From NCBI GenBank assembly GCA_022821725.1, contig JAJEDB010000151.1, positions 1-34,399 of the forward strand: a stretch of DNA of 34,399 bases, in the 5' to 3' direction. The notes under the pieces are model-generated. The model had not been told where the DNA came from. It did no database searches and saw nothing but the letters and a program-made list of their open reading frames with translations. Shown piece by piece: positions 1-7,487 of this stretch. Each line of letters starts with the position of its first letter. Positions within the stretch are counted from its first letter, which is position 1. A program made the translations under genes and the position numbers. The DNA comes from Candidatus Poribacteria bacterium. Lineage in GTDB: Bacteria > Poribacteria > WGA-4E > WGA-3G.

Positions 1-2
1 AT

Positions 3-923
3 TGGACGAAGCAAACCGGTGAGAGTTCAGGAACGATCCACTCTGCGAATCTCAGCGGCAACGGTGTGAACGAACTCGGACACATCCGTGCCGTGCCGAT
101 GGGCATTGCCGTCGATACTGCGCGCAGTAAACTTTACTGGACGAACTCTCGTGGCAGAATCCAGTCTGCAGCCCTCAACGGTAGCAAAATCCAGAACGTT
201 GTTGATGGGTTAGGTATGCCGGGGGACATGGTGTTGAGCAATAGCCTCAAGGCACCCACGGCGGCGACCCCCACAGAGAAGGCGTCCACGTCAACCGCCT
301 CTACATCGAAATATGATGTCAATGGCGACGGCACTGTGGATAGCAAGGATTCTGATGCGCTGATCGTGGCAGTCGCTGCGGGCATCACCGATGCCAAATA
401 CGATGTCAACGGTGATGGGAAGGTCGATGTCAATGACATTGTCGCCGTCACCGCCAATCGTAACGGCGGCGCACCCGGCGCGCCAACCCTCCTCGGTATG
501 AAGCTAAGCGCGCTTGAGGTCGATCGGCTCCAAGAACAGATTGATCTGTTAATCGCAACCAACGACCGGTCGCCCGCAGCGATGCGGACGCTGGTGTATC
601 TGCAGCAGCTCATCGTCATGGCGCGTCCCGAGAAGACGCAGTTGCTTGCGAACTATCCGAATCCGTTCAATCCTGAGACGTGGATTCCATACCAGTTGGC
701 AACCGACACGGACGTGCGACTCACGATCTACAACGCCCAAGGCGCAGTCGTTCGGGTCTTGCACCTCGGTCAGCAGTCTGCTGGGTATTACACCGATCGG
801 GAGCGTGCGGCGTATTGGGACGGTCGGAATGCGTTGGGTGAGCAGGTGGCGAGTGGAATTTATTTCTACCAGTTAGAAACAGACGACATGTCGTCGCTGC
901 GCAAGATGGTAATATTGAAGTAG
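3..923 (+). CDS. Secreted YWTD-repeat / dockerin / C-terminal sorting-domain protein, 3' part
   Basis: The reading frame is open to the left edge, so the N-terminus and any signal peptide lie outside the window. In order it shows: YWT-type beta-propeller repeats of the LDL-receptor class B kind (about 3-240, with 'LYWTNSRGRIQSA'); a low-complexity Thr/Ala/Ser linker; two dockerin-like calcium loops ('YDVNGDGTVDSKD' and 'YDVNGDGKVDVND', about 312-460); and a terminal domain starting 'LLANYPNPFNPETWIPYQL' and ending 'KMVILK' (about 640-920). That last module resembles FlgD-Ig / type A sorting domains that send proteins to the cell surface. By family knowledge, dockerins bind cohesins or act as calcium-stabilised modules; no cohesin is visible here. 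A role as a surface or exported adhesion/scaffold protein is inferred. A good terminator follows. Confidence 0.85.
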   Translation, partial: WTKQTGESSGTIHSANLSGNGVNELGHIRAVPMGIAVDTARSKLYWTNSRGRIQSAALNGSKIQNVVDGLGMPGDMVLSNSLKAPTAATPTEKASTSTASTSKYDVNGDGTVDSKDSDALIVAVAAGITDAKYDVNGDGKVDVNDIVAVTANRNGGAPGAPTLLGMKLSALEVDRLQEQIDLLIATNDRSPAAMRTLVYLQQLIVMARPEKTQLLANYPNPFNPETWIPYQLATDTDVRLTIYNAQGAVVRVLHLGQQSAGYYTDRERAAYWDGRNALGEQVASGIYFYQLETDDMSSLRKMVILK

Positions 924-958
924 CACTCCAGTCTTCCCGCCTTAGCGGTGAAAAAAAC

Positions 959-1003
959 AAACGCAGATGCGGTTTCTACATCGCACCTGCGTTTCTTTTT
1001 TTT
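959..1003 (+). terminator. Rho-independent terminator of the YWTD/dockerin gene
   Basis: A 13-bp stem with one mismatch (959-971 pairing with 982-994) is followed by C and eight T (995-1003). It begins 36 bases after the stop at 923. The T-run abuts the first MITE-like element. Confidence 0.8.
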
Positions 1004-1121
1004 ATAGTAAAGCCCGAAAACATGTGAACACTTTAGAAAACACAAAACCCCACTTCGCTGGCGAGGTTTCCTAACCTCGCCACATTAGAGAGTGTAAACT
1101 TAATTGTGAGCTTTACTATAA
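1002..1121. mobile_element. MITE-like element, copy 1 (120 bp)
   Basis: The ends are perfect 12-bp inverted repeats (TTATAGTAAAGC ... GCTTTACTATAA). A TA at each boundary would fit the TA target duplication of IS630/Tc1-mariner elements. There is no coding capacity. The interior holds a perfect 10-bp hairpin (1059-1082, arms TGGCGAGGTT and AACCTCGCCA). It is identical to 1898-2017 in the same orientation (offset 896). A non-autonomous element mobilised in trans is the likely reading; the IS630 link is inferred from the ends only. Confidence 0.75.
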
Positions 1122-1143
1122 GTTCTCGGCCGCTTGCCTCGTA

Positions 1144-1500
1144 CTATTCCAAGAGCCGTGCCTTCTCATCTTTATACACCGCGTTTACCGGTGCCAGCAA
1201 CTCCTGGCAGAACTCTTCAGCAAGGATGGCATTGATCTCCGCCCTGACCATGCCGCCTTTCTGATACGCTGCCATCGCAGACGGCTGTGCCTCAAGACGT
1301 TGACGGACGATATAGGATTGGATTTTCTCAGCGGCGGCTTCAACGAGTCCCGGATCGGCGTAGACGGTTTGACGGAGGATGTTGTTTTGCTTGATGTTGA
1401 GTTCCGTCGTCAGGTTCTCAAGTTCCTTTTCTTTCGCTTTTTCAGCTTGACAAAACCCTTCCAGCCCTGCTATACTATTCTTATCACGTTGGCGGGCATA
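1144..1500 (-). pseudogene. Decayed coding remnant, coiled-coil C-terminus of unknown family
   Basis: A minus-strand frame is open from an in-frame stop at 1501-1503 to a stop at 1144-1146 (118 codons) and has no plausible start codon. Its composition is protein-like: a charged Lys/Glu-rich coiled-coil start ('QAEKAKEKELENLTTELN'), then a helical, Ala/Gln-rich tail ending 'VYKDEKARLLE'. I do not recognise the family. The upstream end overlaps a strong plus-strand promoter (1447-1476), which supports truncation. It may belong with the fragment at 1996-2133, which reads the same way on the far side of the second MITE copy. Confidence 0.5.
1447..1476 (+). promoter_or_regulatory. Sigma-70 promoter for the 1615 coiled-coil gene
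   Basis: TTGACA (1447-1452), an 18-base spacer, then TATACT (1471-1476). This is a near-consensus match about 140 bases upstream of the ATG at 1615. Confidence 0.65.
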
Positions 1501-1614
1501 TCAAGACTTCCGACTCGGTAAGTTGCTCGCCTCCCCACTTGATACGGGGTAAAGGCGTGAGAGCGTGAGAGTCATGATACATTTTAGCTCTCTCCTTTTT
1601 TGAGGTAACATACG

Positions 1615-1791
1615 ATGACGACTGAAGAACTTTATGACTTAATGAAACGCGGTTTAGATGATATTAAATCTGAAATGCGACAAGGCTTCGAGACTCTCAA
1701 CAAACGTTTAGATAGCATTGATGACCGCCTCCGCAATGTTGAGACCGATGTTGCCGAACTCAAGGGCAGACGGCTTGCTATCAAAGAGTGA
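1615..1791 (+). CDS. Small coiled-coil protein (58 aa), membrane anchor cut off by TGA
   Basis: The ATG follows GAGGT at a suitable distance and a near-consensus promoter. The 58 residues form an amphipathic coiled coil ('MRQGFETLNKRLDSIDDRL'), like small proteins that carry such a coil before a C-terminal membrane helix. Here the frame stops at TGA (1789-1791). The same frame then continues uninterrupted for 19 codons to TAG at 1849-1851 and encodes a hydrophobic stretch ('CSVVAVVVAIFALLK'). The anchor therefore looks lost through a nonsense change, possibly TGG to TGA. The function is unknown. The short form could still be expressed as a soluble coiled coil. Confidence 0.6.
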   Translation: MTTEELYDLMKRGLDDIKSEMRQGFETLNKRLDSIDDRLRNVETDVAELKGRRLAIKE

Positions 1792-1897
1792 ATACCCATC
1801 GGATGCTCGGTGGTTGCTGTCGTCGTCGCGATTTTCGCGTTGCTGAAATAGTCCTTATTTCTTCGCCCCCAGAAAAATTCCCAACGCTAAAGGCATA

Positions 1898-2017
1898 TTA
1901 TAGTAAAGCCCGAAAACATGTGAACACTTTAGAAAACACAAAACCCCACTTCGCTGGCGAGGTTTCCTAACCTCGCCACATTAGAGAGTGTAAACTTAAT
2001 TGTGAGCTTTACTATAA
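1898..2017. mobile_element. MITE-like element, copy 2 (120 bp)
   Basis: Base-for-base copy of 1002-1121 in the same orientation, with the same 12-bp terminal inverted repeats and internal hairpin (1955-1978). It interrupts a minus-strand coding-like frame (1996-2133). The identity of the two copies points to recent transposition or gene conversion. Confidence 0.75.
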
Positions 2018-2133
2018 AAGCCTGCTACCGCGTCTTTATAGGCAACCTGCTCGTGTAATTGATCTATCCCACGAACCCTGTCATCTGCGGCATCCACACG
2101 CTTTTTCTGCTGCCGCTTTTGCCATTTTGCTAA
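1996..2133 (-). pseudogene. Coding remnant truncated by the second MITE copy
   Basis: An open minus-strand frame between stops at 2134-2136 and 1996-1998. It is rich in Lys/Arg/Gln ('KWQKRQQKKRVDAADDRV') and then 'GIDQLHEQVAYKDAVAGF' before running into the MITE at 2017, whose sequence supplies the stop. It has no start codon. It may be the upstream part of the same destroyed coiled-coil gene as 1144-1500. Family unknown; the call rests on composition only. Confidence 0.35.
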
Positions 2134-2197
2134 TCAAGCCAGGGGCAAGGTTTCCCAAGGTTCTAACCTATTCCGCTGAATGCCTTTCTGAATTGCT

Positions 2198-2226
2198 TTG
2201 ACATCCCGCACTGAAAATGTTATACT
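2198..2226 (+). promoter_or_regulatory. Sigma-70 promoter for the AAA/PD-DEXK gene
   Basis: TTGACA (2198-2203), a 17-base spacer, then TATACT (2221-2226). It is an almost perfect consensus, 86 bases before the ATG at 2313. Confidence 0.75.
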
Positions 2227-2312
2227 TGATTCACACATAGATAGCTGCCTTCGCGAGGCACCTGAAAACCCTATCGCCTCGGTGGATAGTATTCTTCGTT
2301 CAAGGAAGAAAA

Positions 2313-3905
2313 ATGAGAAGTTTTGGGACCCAAGGGCGTGTACGTCCAGAACAACACTATATCGTCCCCCGAACAGCACACGTCGCCGATTTCATCGCCC
2401 GTATCAGAGCGGGAAAATACATCGTCCTCTTCGCGCCCCGACAGACCGGCAAAACGACCTTTTTTCGCTTGGCTCTTGATAGACTCGTTGCCGAAGATTC
2501 AACCTATTTCCCGATCCAACTCAATTTTGAGGTGTATGAAGACTTTTCTGACATCGACTTTTACAACAACTTCTACGAAGATATTCGTGAGGAAATAGAA
2601 AACGCTTTTCAAAAACGAGACGAGGTGCCCGCTGAGGTTTTAACCCAATTTTTAGAAAACACACAACTGACAAATCCTGTCTCCCTGAGAAGATTCTTTA
2701 CGCGTTTCGGGCGTTTCCTAAAAAACCAGCGGGTTGTCTGTCTCATTGACGAATTCGATGGTATTCCGCAGGCGGCTGTGAAGGGGTTTCTCCACGCCCT
2801 CCGGCACATCTATCTGACGGACGCGCCCCAATGTCCGCACAGCGTCGGTATCGTAGGTGTCAAAAGCATTACACAACTGAACTTTGATCGCTCTGTTTCG
2901 CCTTTCAATATACAAGATGAGTTCCGATTGCCAAACTTTACACGTGAAGAAGTCGGCGACCTTCTCGGACAATATACCGCCGAAGTCGGACAACCCTTCG
3001 CACCAGACGTGATTGAAAGTCTCCATAAACAGACGGCTGGGCACCCCTTTCTCGTTAACAGATGTGCACAAATCCTTACCGATGAGATGGATATTCCGAA
3101 AAACAAAACGATTGAGATGAACCACTTCGCAACGGCACATCAACGACTCCTTCAGGAACGGAACACTAACATCGATCATCTCCGCACCAATGTCCGACGA
3201 GACCGCCGGTTTGAGAAGATGCTCCTACGGATCGCTTCTTATGAAAAAGGCGTGCGTTTTAATCCCGATGATGACCTCATGGACGAACTCGTCACGTATG
3301 GGGTCATCAGGGAAGGCAGGGATGGGATGTGTGAGATCGTCAATCCGATCTATCAGCATCGTATCCTACAGATATTCAAGCCGACCTTCAACGGACTGGA
3401 AGACATATACTTCCCCGAAGATACCGGTGTGGATTTTATTGATTATCTCACGTTAACCGGTGAACTTGCGATGGCGGCACTTCTGAATAACTTCCAGGCA
3501 TTTATTGCCCGCGCTGGGTTCCGTATCTTGCAGGTGCCAGACACACCGCAAGAATACGTTGGGCAGCACCTGCTCTACGCCTATCTGGACCACTTCGTCC
3601 ACGTTGTCGGTGCCAGTATGTTCCTTGAAGTCCGAACGGGACGCGGCAGAATGGACCTGCTGATTCTCCATAACCAGCGAAAATACATCGTTGAGACGAA
3701 GATATGGGAAGGCAACCGATATTATCAATCGGGTAAAGCGCAACTGGCGGCATATCTGAAGTTAGAAGGTGTGCAAGAAGGCTATTATGTTGTCTTCGAT
3801 CACCGCCAGCAGCCAGCCTCGCGGGTAGAGACGGAAACAATAGACGGTGTGAAGATTCGGAGTTACGTCATCCCTGTGATGCAGGAACGTCCTTCTGCGG
3901 CTTAG
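2313..3905 (+). CDS. AAA-like ATPase with C-terminal PD-(D/E)XK nuclease-like domain
   Basis: The protein is 530 aa. The ATG follows AAGGAAG with a 4-base gap. The N-terminal P-loop is 'APRQTGKTT' (about residues 41-49) and the Walker B is 'VVCLIDEFDG' (about 141-150), as in AAA-ATPase-like proteins of the PF14516/PF09820 type. The C-terminal part (about 440-500) has a PD-(D/E)XK pattern, 'GRMDLLIL' then 'YIVETKIW', like PF08011 nuclease-like domains. Proteins of this design are abundant in Bacteroidetes and Poribacteria, and their substrate is unclear; a DNA-related or defence role is only inferred. It has its own promoter, sits alone, and is convergent with the phosphatidyltransferase gene. 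Cysteine-poor, soluble, no membrane segment. Confidence 0.85.
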   Translation: MRSFGTQGRVRPEQHYIVPRTAHVADFIARIRAGKYIVLFAPRQTGKTTFFRLALDRLVAEDSTYFPIQLNFEVYEDFSDIDFYNNFYEDIREEIENAFQKRDEVPAEVLTQFLENTQLTNPVSLRRFFTRFGRFLKNQRVVCLIDEFDGIPQAAVKGFLHALRHIYLTDAPQCPHSVGIVGVKSITQLNFDRSVSPFNIQDEFRLPNFTREEVGDLLGQYTAEVGQPFAPDVIESLHKQTAGHPFLVNRCAQILTDEMDIPKNKTIEMNHFATAHQRLLQERNTNIDHLRTNVRRDRRFEKMLLRIASYEKGVRFNPDDDLMDELVTYGVIREGRDGMCEIVNPIYQHRILQIFKPTFNGLEDIYFPEDTGVDFIDYLTLTGELAMAALLNNFQAFIARAGFRILQVPDTPQEYVGQHLLYAYLDHFVHVVGASMFLEVRTGRGRMDLLILHNQRKYIVETKIWEGNRYYQSGKAQLAAYLKLEGVQEGYYVVFDHRQQPASRVETETIDGVKIRSYVIPVMQERPSAA

Positions 3906-3966
3906 GGTTGCTGGTGATTGTCTATTACGAAGCCTCGGTTTCGGTGTCTTGACCCCTAAAATAGCG

Positions 3967-4569
3967 TTAACCTTTGACGTATTTCCAGCCATCAACCAAA
4001 ACGGGAAGCCCGCGAATCAGGCACATGGCAACAACCACGGAAGATAGAATCACGCCTGCTAATTCCAACCCGATGACCCATTCAGGAAAGACACCTGAAT
4101 TCTTGAATGCGATGACACCACCGAGATAAAGGAAGGCGAGGGTTTTTGTGATACCATAGACACTACGGCTTGTTCGTGAACTCGTGAGCGCACGGGTCCA
4201 TTTGGAGGACATCATCGTATTTTCACCAAAGGCGGTTTTGCCTTGCGCAAACGCCGCACTCCGCAAACCATCTGTGAAGAAGCCGCGGGCAATCACGATA
4301 ACTGGAATCCAGAACGGAATTAATCCAACGACGGCGAAGTAGACCCAGAAGATACATTCGACAATCCGATCGCCAACTATGTCGAATAACGCACCGAAAT
4401 CAGAAGTCTGATTCAAACGTCGAGCGACGTAACCGTCAACCGCATCAAGAAATAGGATGAGACCTATGAGTCCCACGAGCAGAATGTCTAAATAAACATG
4501 AACACCAAAGAGGGAGATCACAACAAAAACCAATATCAGACGGAAGAGAGTAATCAAATTTGCAATCAT
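3967..4569 (-). CDS. CDP-alcohol phosphatidyltransferase family protein
   Basis: An integral membrane enzyme of 200 aa. It carries the complete family signature D-x2-D-G-x2-A-R-x8-G-x3-D-x3-D at residues 42-67 (D42, D45, G46, A49, R50, G59, D63, D67), which binds the metal and the CDP group. About five or six hydrophobic helices surround it. Family members swap CMP on CDP-diacylglycerol for an alcohol such as glycerol-3-phosphate, serine or inositol-phosphate. PgsA-like glycerophosphate transfer is plausible from the size, but the acceptor cannot be read from sequence. The start is supported by GGAGGT five bases upstream of the ATG. It is a single gene, divergent from the sulfatase at 4723 across 153 bases. 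Confidence 0.85.
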   Translation of the reverse strand: MIANLITLFRLILVFVVISLFGVHVYLDILLVGLIGLILFLDAVDGYVARRLNQTSDFGALFDIVGDRIVECIFWVYFAVVGLIPFWIPVIVIARGFFTDGLRSAAFAQGKTAFGENTMMSSKWTRALTSSRTSRSVYGITKTLAFLYLGGVIAFKNSGVFPEWVIGLELAGVILSSVVVAMCLIRGLPVLVDGWKYVKG

Positions 4570-4722
4570 TCTTACCTCCGGAAATCTGTGGGCATTTATG
4601 AGTCTCTGTGCTTTTCAGGTTAAGTATATTTTTTCAAGGGACACTCCTTTCATTAATTAATAGTAACATACTGTATTACCAAAAACAACACTAATTTTAC
4701 AAACGAAAGGGATACTAATTCC

Positions 4723-6321
4723 ATGAATGAAAATAGGAAACCGAACATCGTCCTCATCCTGAACGATGATATGGGCTTTTCTGACTTGGGTTGCTACGGT
4801 GGTGAAGTTCACACCCCGAATCTGGATCGGCTTGCCGGAGGCGGGCTGCGGTTCACACAATTTTATAATACCGCCCGTTGTTGTCCATCCCGTGCTTCCA
4901 TGCTTACCGGGCTACACCCGCACCAAACTGGGGTCGGACACATGATGGGCGATGATGGATTAGAAGGTTATCGTGGGGACCTGAATGATCGTTGTATTAC
5001 GATTGCTGATGCCGTCCGTTCAGAGGGTTACGGCACCTATATGAGCGGAAAGTGGCATATCTCTCGGCATACCAGTGGTGATGGCCCCAAGCATAGTTGG
5101 CCGTGTCAACGTGGATTTGACCAATATTACGGTATTATCACCGGTGCTGCAAATTTTTGGAAACCGAACACGCTGACGCGCAATAACACACGTATCCAAC
5201 ACGACGAACTCCCTGAAGGGTACTTCCTCACAGATGCTATCAGCGACGAAGCAACCACCTTTATCCGCAATCACACCGAAAAGAACCCCGATAGTCCGTT
5301 TTTCACCTACGTCGCTTACACGGCACCGCATTGGCCCCTGCACGCCCACGAAGAAGACATCGCCACCTACACTGGACGTTTCGCTGCGGGATGGGATGAA
5401 CTCCGAGAGGAAAGGCTCTCACGGATGCGGGAAATGAAGATTTTAGATGAGGCGTGGCAACTCACGGCGCGCGATCCTTCACAGCCACCTTGGACCGATG
5501 CGCAGTACAAGGAATGGAATCAACGCCGTATGGAGGTTTACGCAGCGCAAATCACGCGCATGGATGCGGGTATCGGAAGAATTATCAACACATTGGAAGA
5601 AACGGGCGAACTTGATAACACGCTCATCCTGTTTTTAGCAGATAACGGCGGTTGTGCTGAAGAACTCGGAGGCCCCCCCGCAATACGCGACAGCGATTCA
5701 CTCATCAGTACTGAGACAACCTCCGACGGGCAACCCATCTATCGTGGCAACGATCCGAGCATCATGCCCGGTCCCGAAACCACCTATCAAAGCTACGGGG
5801 TGCCGTGGGCAAATCTCTCCAATACGCCGTTCCGAGAATACAAACACTGGGTGCATGAAGGCGGTATCGCTACGCCACTGATCGCACATTGGCCAGACGC
5901 TATAAAATCGGCAGGAGAATTGCGCCATCAACCCGGACAATTGCCGGACATCATGGCGACATGCCTCGAAGTCTCAGGGACAACCTATCCTGAAGAACAC
6001 AACGGGAAACCGATCTTGCCGTTAGAGGGAACCAGTTTAGTGCCGATTTTCGATGGGAAGGATAACGGGAAAGAGGTGCTTTATTGGGAACACGAAGGCA
6101 ATTGTGCAGTCCGTCAAGATAAATGGAAACTGGTCCGCAAGTTCCCCGGTGATTGGGAACTCTACGACGTAGAAGCCGAACGGACAGAAATCAACGATCT
6201 CGCGACGCAGCATCCGCAAAAACTGAATGAGCTTGTTGGACTTTACCGAGACTGGGCAGATCGCTGTTTCATCTATCCGTGGGATCGACTCCAAGAGAAG
6301 CGCAGACAACAACGGCAATAG
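4723..6321 (+). CDS. Sulfatase (arylsulfatase A-like), cytoplasmic
   Basis: The protein is 532 aa. It begins 'NIVLILNDDMGFSDLGCYGG', the sulfatase N-terminal motif with metal-binding D15/D16. It carries C-C-P-S-R-A-S-M-L-T-G, where C53 would be converted to formylglycine for sulfate-ester hydrolysis. Later landmarks include 'GKWH' and 'LFLADNGG' (Asp/Asn metal ligands). Length and order are normal for the alkaline-phosphatase-superfamily sulfatases. No signal peptide is present: the protein starts directly with 'MNENRKPNIV'. It would need a formylglycine-generating enzyme, not seen in this window. The ribosome site is weak (AAAGGGA). It is convergent with the lactonase/sulfatase operon, with a hairpin between. 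The substrate is unknown; a sulfated polysaccharide fragment is inferred from context. Confidence 0.9.
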   Translation: MNENRKPNIVLILNDDMGFSDLGCYGGEVHTPNLDRLAGGGLRFTQFYNTARCCPSRASMLTGLHPHQTGVGHMMGDDGLEGYRGDLNDRCITIADAVRSEGYGTYMSGKWHISRHTSGDGPKHSWPCQRGFDQYYGIITGAANFWKPNTLTRNNTRIQHDELPEGYFLTDAISDEATTFIRNHTEKNPDSPFFTYVAYTAPHWPLHAHEEDIATYTGRFAAGWDELREERLSRMREMKILDEAWQLTARDPSQPPWTDAQYKEWNQRRMEVYAAQITRMDAGIGRIINTLEETGELDNTLILFLADNGGCAEELGGPPAIRDSDSLISTETTSDGQPIYRGNDPSIMPGPETTYQSYGVPWANLSNTPFREYKHWVHEGGIATPLIAHWPDAIKSAGELRHQPGQLPDIMATCLEVSGTTYPEEHNGKPILPLEGTSLVPIFDGKDNGKEVLYWEHEGNCAVRQDKWKLVRKFPGDWELYDVEAERTEINDLATQHPQKLNELVGLYRDWADRCFIYPWDRLQEKRRQQRQ

Positions 6322-6342
6322 CCTAAAAACTGTGTTCATGTT

Positions 6343-6366
6343 CGGGCGGGTTTCTGGACCCGCCCG
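6343..6366. terminator. Hairpin between convergent genes
   Basis: A perfect 9-bp GC-rich stem (6343-6351 with 6358-6366, six-base loop) lies between two convergent stops. Without a T-run it is a weak candidate bidirectional terminator, or one of the small palindromes common in this window. Confidence 0.45.
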
Positions 6367-6378
6367 TCGTTGTAAAAA

Positions 6379-7473
6379 CTAAGCGCACGGCAGCAGCTTC
6401 AAGCAGACAGGGGTCGGGACCTCTGCTACGGCTCCTGTCGCATTTAATTCACCCGTTTCAGCGTCAATCGCGAACGTAACAACCGTGTCGGTCTGTTGGT
6501 TAGCGGCAAAGAGGAAGGTCCCTTCCGGGTTCAACCCGAAGTTTCGCGGTGTTTGTCCTTGCGTTGATTCATATCCGATGGGACTCAGCATCCCCGTCTC
6601 TGAATCAATCGTGCAAATCGCGATGCTATCATGGCCCCGGTTCGACCCATACAAGAATTTCCCAGAGGGATGAACGTGGATATCGGCGCAATGACTGGTG
6701 CCATCGAAATCGTCAGGAAGCGTTGGGACTGTCTGGAATTCAACCAGCGTTCCCGCGCTCGCGTCGTATCGGAAAGCCGTGAAAGTAGAATCTATCTCGT
6801 TAATCACGTATGCGTATTGTCCGTTTGGATGGAAATCGAAATGCCGCGGTCCCGCCCCCGGTTGCACGCGTACCCACGGTTGTGTATTAGGCGTGAGGGT
6901 CCCGTTTTCTGCATCCAATTGATAGATAAGAACTTTATCAAGTCCCAAATCAGGTGAGAAAGCATACCGATTGCCCGGACCGATCATAATCGCATGGGCG
7001 TGAGGTTCCATCTGGCGTTGCGGATTGATGCTGGATCCCTCATGCTGCACGAAATCAGAGGCTTCACCGAGCCTGCCATCCGACCCTATGGGGAAAGCAG
7101 TAACACTTCCACCGCCGTAATTCGCCACGAGTAGGCATTTACCGGTGGTATCCACACTCAGGTGACACGGGGCACCCCCACCAGTAGCACGTTGATTGAG
7201 GTAACTAAGCTCCCCCGTCTCTTTATGAATGTAAAACGCCGTAACCGCACCACTATCTTCACCCTCAAAATCGCCCACCTCGTTGACAGCAAAGAGATAC
7301 TGTCCACTCGGGTGTATCTCCAAGAACGACGGATTCTCAACGCCTGTCATTTTGCTGCTGTATTCCAAGGCACCCGTCGCTCCGTCTAAGCGGTAGACGT
7401 AAATCCCTTCGCTCTCACCTTGTGTATAGGTCCCGACATAAACGAAATAGTCTTGGCTGTTCTGTTGCGCCAT
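6379..7473 (-). CDS. Lactonase-family beta-propeller (6-phosphogluconolactonase-like)
   Basis: The protein is 364 aa and spans the whole seven-bladed YbhE/Pgl-type propeller (PF10282): 'FVYVGTYTQGESEGIYVYRLD' at the start, repeated 'HPSGQYLFAVNE', 'LLVANYGGGSVTAFPI', 'EPHAHAIMIGPGNRYAF', 'GPRHFDFHPNGQYAYVINE' and 'NPEGTFLFAANQQTD'. The family includes 6-phosphogluconolactonases and other sugar-lactone hydrolases; here the substrate is unproven. There is no signal peptide. Fourteen bases separate it from the upstream sulfatase, and its AAGGAG ribosome site overlaps that gene's stop codon, so the two are surely co-transcribed and probably translationally coupled. A sugar-lactone step after oxidation of a desulfated sugar is a sensible inference. 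Confidence 0.85.
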   Translation of the reverse strand: MAQQNSQDYFVYVGTYTQGESEGIYVYRLDGATGALEYSSKMTGVENPSFLEIHPSGQYLFAVNEVGDFEGEDSGAVTAFYIHKETGELSYLNQRATGGGAPCHLSVDTTGKCLLVANYGGGSVTAFPIGSDGRLGEASDFVQHEGSSINPQRQMEPHAHAIMIGPGNRYAFSPDLGLDKVLIYQLDAENGTLTPNTQPWVRVQPGAGPRHFDFHPNGQYAYVINEIDSTFTAFRYDASAGTLVEFQTVPTLPDDFDGTSHCADIHVHPSGKFLYGSNRGHDSIAICTIDSETGMLSPIGYESTQGQTPRNFGLNPEGTFLFAANQQTDTVVTFAIDAETGELNATGAVAEVPTPVCLKLLPCA

Positions 7474-7487
7474 TATCCGAAATCTCC

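Noticed and set aside
1300..1521. Plus-strand open frame over the 1144-1500 remnant
   Set aside because: Antisense to a better coding-like frame and overlaps the promoter at 1447-1476.
1789..1791. TGA as a selenocysteine codon
   Set aside because: No SECIS-like stem was found directly after the TGA and the context is a coiled coil/membrane junction, not a redox site. A nonsense change is simpler.
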